Shown here piece by piece: positions 20,682-22,086 of a stretch of 22,086 nt of DNA (positions within the stretch are counted from its first letter, which is position 1; the number at the start of each line of letters is the position of its first letter). The notes beneath the pieces are model-generated. The model was not told where the DNA came from. It did no database searches and saw nothing but the letters and a program-made list of their open reading frames with translations. The DNA is from Syntrophomonadaceae bacterium (GTDB lineage Bacteria; Bacillota; Dethiobacteria; DTU022): positions 1-22,086 of the forward strand of contig SKZS01000039.1 in NCBI GenBank assembly GCA_007127255.1. The letters run 5' to 3'. The position numbers were made by a program, and so were the translations under genes.

Positions 20682-21899
20682 TTGTTCAAAGCAAAACTGG
20701 TTTGGAAAGTTGTCCTGGTTCTTTTCCTGGTTAGCCTGGCAGCCTCATTAGCTCTATATCCACAAATCAAAAGAGTTTACCAGGTTCTAACCTTGTTTGA
20801 AAGTGAGAATATTGTCGAAAACTTCAGGAGTATGGATCAAATTTTTGATATTAAAACAGTAAGTAGAGGCGATGAAGTTAATGTTCTAAATAATACACCT
20901 GGGCAGCTGCCAGAAACTTATCATTACCAGGGGGAGGAAAAATCTATTCAAGATTTTCTTGAGGATACCTGGACAACCGGTTTTATTGTCCTCAAAGATG
21001 GTAATATTCTTTATGAAGAATACTTTCTGGGCAACCAGGAAGATACAAAAGTCATTTCCTGGTCAGTTTCGAAGTCAATAGTTTCAGCATTAGTGGGTAT
21101 AGCTATAGATGATGGTTACATTAAGGATATTCAGGAACCTGTCACAAATTATGTTCCAACCTTACAGGAAAGCGGCTATTCCGAGGTGCCAATTAAAGAT
21201 ATATTACAAATGTCTTCAGGAATCCATTTTAATGAGGATTATGCAGATTTTAACTCCGATATTAATCGTATGGGCCGGGCCCTGGCTTTTAATACCTCTA
21301 TTGACGGGTTTGTTACTTCATTGGAAAGTGAAAGGGAACCAGGCACGTATAATAATTATGTAAGTATGGATACCCAGGTTTTGGCAATGCTGTTGCGGGA
21401 GGCAACCGGACAGAATCTTACAGATTACATGGAAAACAAGCTCTGGTCAAAAATGGGCATGGAAGAAGATGCTCACTGGTTGTTAGACAGGAAAGGAATG
21501 GAGCTTGCTTTTGGTGGATTAAATGCTGTGCTGAGAGATTATGCGCGCTTTGGACTGCTTTATATGAATGGCGGCAGTTATAATGGACAAGAGGTTGTTC
21601 CCGCCTGGTGGGTCAAAGATTCTGTTACTCCTGACTCACCCCATCTCATGCCCGGAAGAAAAGGGCCTGATCAAGAAGAACTAATGGGTTACGGTTACCA
21701 GTGGTGGCTGCCGGCAGACACAGACGGGGATTTTATGGCTATTGGAATCTACAACCAATACATCTGGATTCATCCCGAATTGGGAGTTGTAATTGTGAAA
21801 AGCTCAGCATATCCTGACTATGATTTGGATGGAACTCTTAAAACACGGGAGTCTATAGCGATGTTCAGAGCGATTGCTGAGGGAATTACCGAACAGTAG
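20682..21899 (+). CDS. Membrane-anchored serine hydrolase, class C beta-lactamase fold
   Basis: A 405-residue protein with an N-terminal membrane segment (about 8-27, WKVVLVLFLVSLAASLALY) and a large extracytoplasmic domain of the beta-lactamase/penicillin-binding-protein fold. The nucleophile motif SxxK is SVSK at 128-131 (SWSVSKSIVSALVG); the downstream segment YNNYVSMDTQVLAMLL takes the place of the Y-x-N motif and looks like 6-aminohexanoate-dimer hydrolase (NylB/EstB)-type enzymes; GGLNAVLRDYARFG and GYGYQWWLP are further family marks. The substrate cannot be named; such proteins include esterases, peptidases and amide hydrolases, and few are true beta-lactamases. TTG at 20682 is chosen because AAGGTGAG lies six bases upstream; TTG at 20658 would add eight residues and has no ribosome binding site. 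The anchor lacks a lipobox cysteine. Confidence 0.85.
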   Translation: MFKAKLVWKVVLVLFLVSLAASLALYPQIKRVYQVLTLFESENIVENFRSMDQIFDIKTVSRGDEVNVLNNTPGQLPETYHYQGEEKSIQDFLEDTWTTGFIVLKDGNILYEEYFLGNQEDTKVISWSVSKSIVSALVGIAIDDGYIKDIQEPVTNYVPTLQESGYSEVPIKDILQMSSGIHFNEDYADFNSDINRMGRALAFNTSIDGFVTSLESEREPGTYNNYVSMDTQVLAMLLREATGQNLTDYMENKLWSKMGMEEDAHWLLDRKGMELAFGGLNAVLRDYARFGLLYMNGGSYNGQEVVPAWWVKDSVTPDSPHLMPGRKGPDQEELMGYGYQWWLPADTDGDFMAIGIYNQYIWIHPELGVVIVKSSAYPDYDLDGTLKTRESIAMFRAIAEGITEQ

Positions 21900-22086
21900 T
21901 TGAGCTTAATGCAACTGTACCCCATTATAGCTATGATATTTTCAACCCACTTGAATCCGCCATGATAGGGTATTTTAGAAGGCCGGGTTTGTATTTTGCA
22001 GTACTTATTGTGGATATATAAGCAACATAATCTTACGTACAGGTTTGAATCTTGGATAACTGCAAGAGCTGCAAATACTGATATGC
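21900..22086. other. Gene-free end of the window
   Basis: The last 187 bases after the serine hydrolase stop show no convincing open reading frame with a ribosome binding site, no RNA gene and no terminator hairpin I can support. Confidence 0.5.

Overview
The window looks like the chromosome of a strictly anaerobic, low-to-moderate GC Firmicute of the Clostridia type (Peptococcaceae/Syntrophomonadaceae-like; I cannot place the genus). The reasons are: CodY, a Flx-Hdr flavin-based electron-bifurcation operon, a phosphofructokinase with pyrophosphate-type active-site residues, strong AGGAGG ribosome binding sites with many TTG/GTG starts, and textbook sigma-A promoters. No phage, IS transposase, CRISPR array or rRNA is visible.

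Layout. (1) 1-5527, + strand: a tight operon of hdrC (cut by the window edge), hdrA, mvhD/flxD, flxC, flxB and flxA. Together these should form an NADH-linked, heterodisulfide-reductase-type electron-bifurcating complex: FlxA takes NADH electrons, FlxB/FlxC/FlxD relay them through Fe-S clusters, and HdrA FAD splits them between ferredoxin and a disulfide site. hdrB is not visible and should lie upstream. (2) 5676-6224, - strand: a gamma-carbonic-anhydrase-like hexapeptide protein. (3) 6403-8390, +: larB-larC for the nickel-pincer nucleotide cofactor; larB probably starts at an ATT codon. (4) 8502-9281, +: codY, monocistronic with a strong promoter and terminator. (5) 9470-10827, +: a UPF0316/DUF2179 membrane protein and glutamate racemase murI. 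(6) 10895-12372, -: lemA-htpX. (7) 12597-13364, +: rph, then convergent 13435-14454, -: an aromatic-acid-exporter-type membrane protein.

(8) 14652-16149: tRNA-Pro(TGG), a small Cys-rich metal-binding protein behind a perfect consensus promoter, a cold shock protein whose leader can pair with its own Shine-Dalgarno, and a 56-residue FmdB-type zinc ribbon. (9) 16466-18990, +: a two-gene flavin/Fe-S dehydrogenase (AGPS/GlcD-like flavoprotein plus CCG-domain Fe-S subunit). (10) 19040-20191, -: phosphofructokinase, whose last codons lie in a 43-bp near-perfect palindrome. (11) 20404-20477 tRNA-Gly(TCC), then a membrane-anchored serine hydrolase of the class C beta-lactamase fold (20682-21899). The final 187 bases show no gene.

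The common thread is anaerobic redox and carbon metabolism (Flx-Hdr, LarBC, the flavin/Fe-S dehydrogenase, PPi-type PFK) mixed with housekeeping genes. I see no single new defence or mobile system. The most interesting leads are small-scale: the cold-shock leader switch, the ATT start of larB, the long palindrome at 19009-19051, and the Cys-rich orphan at 15040.
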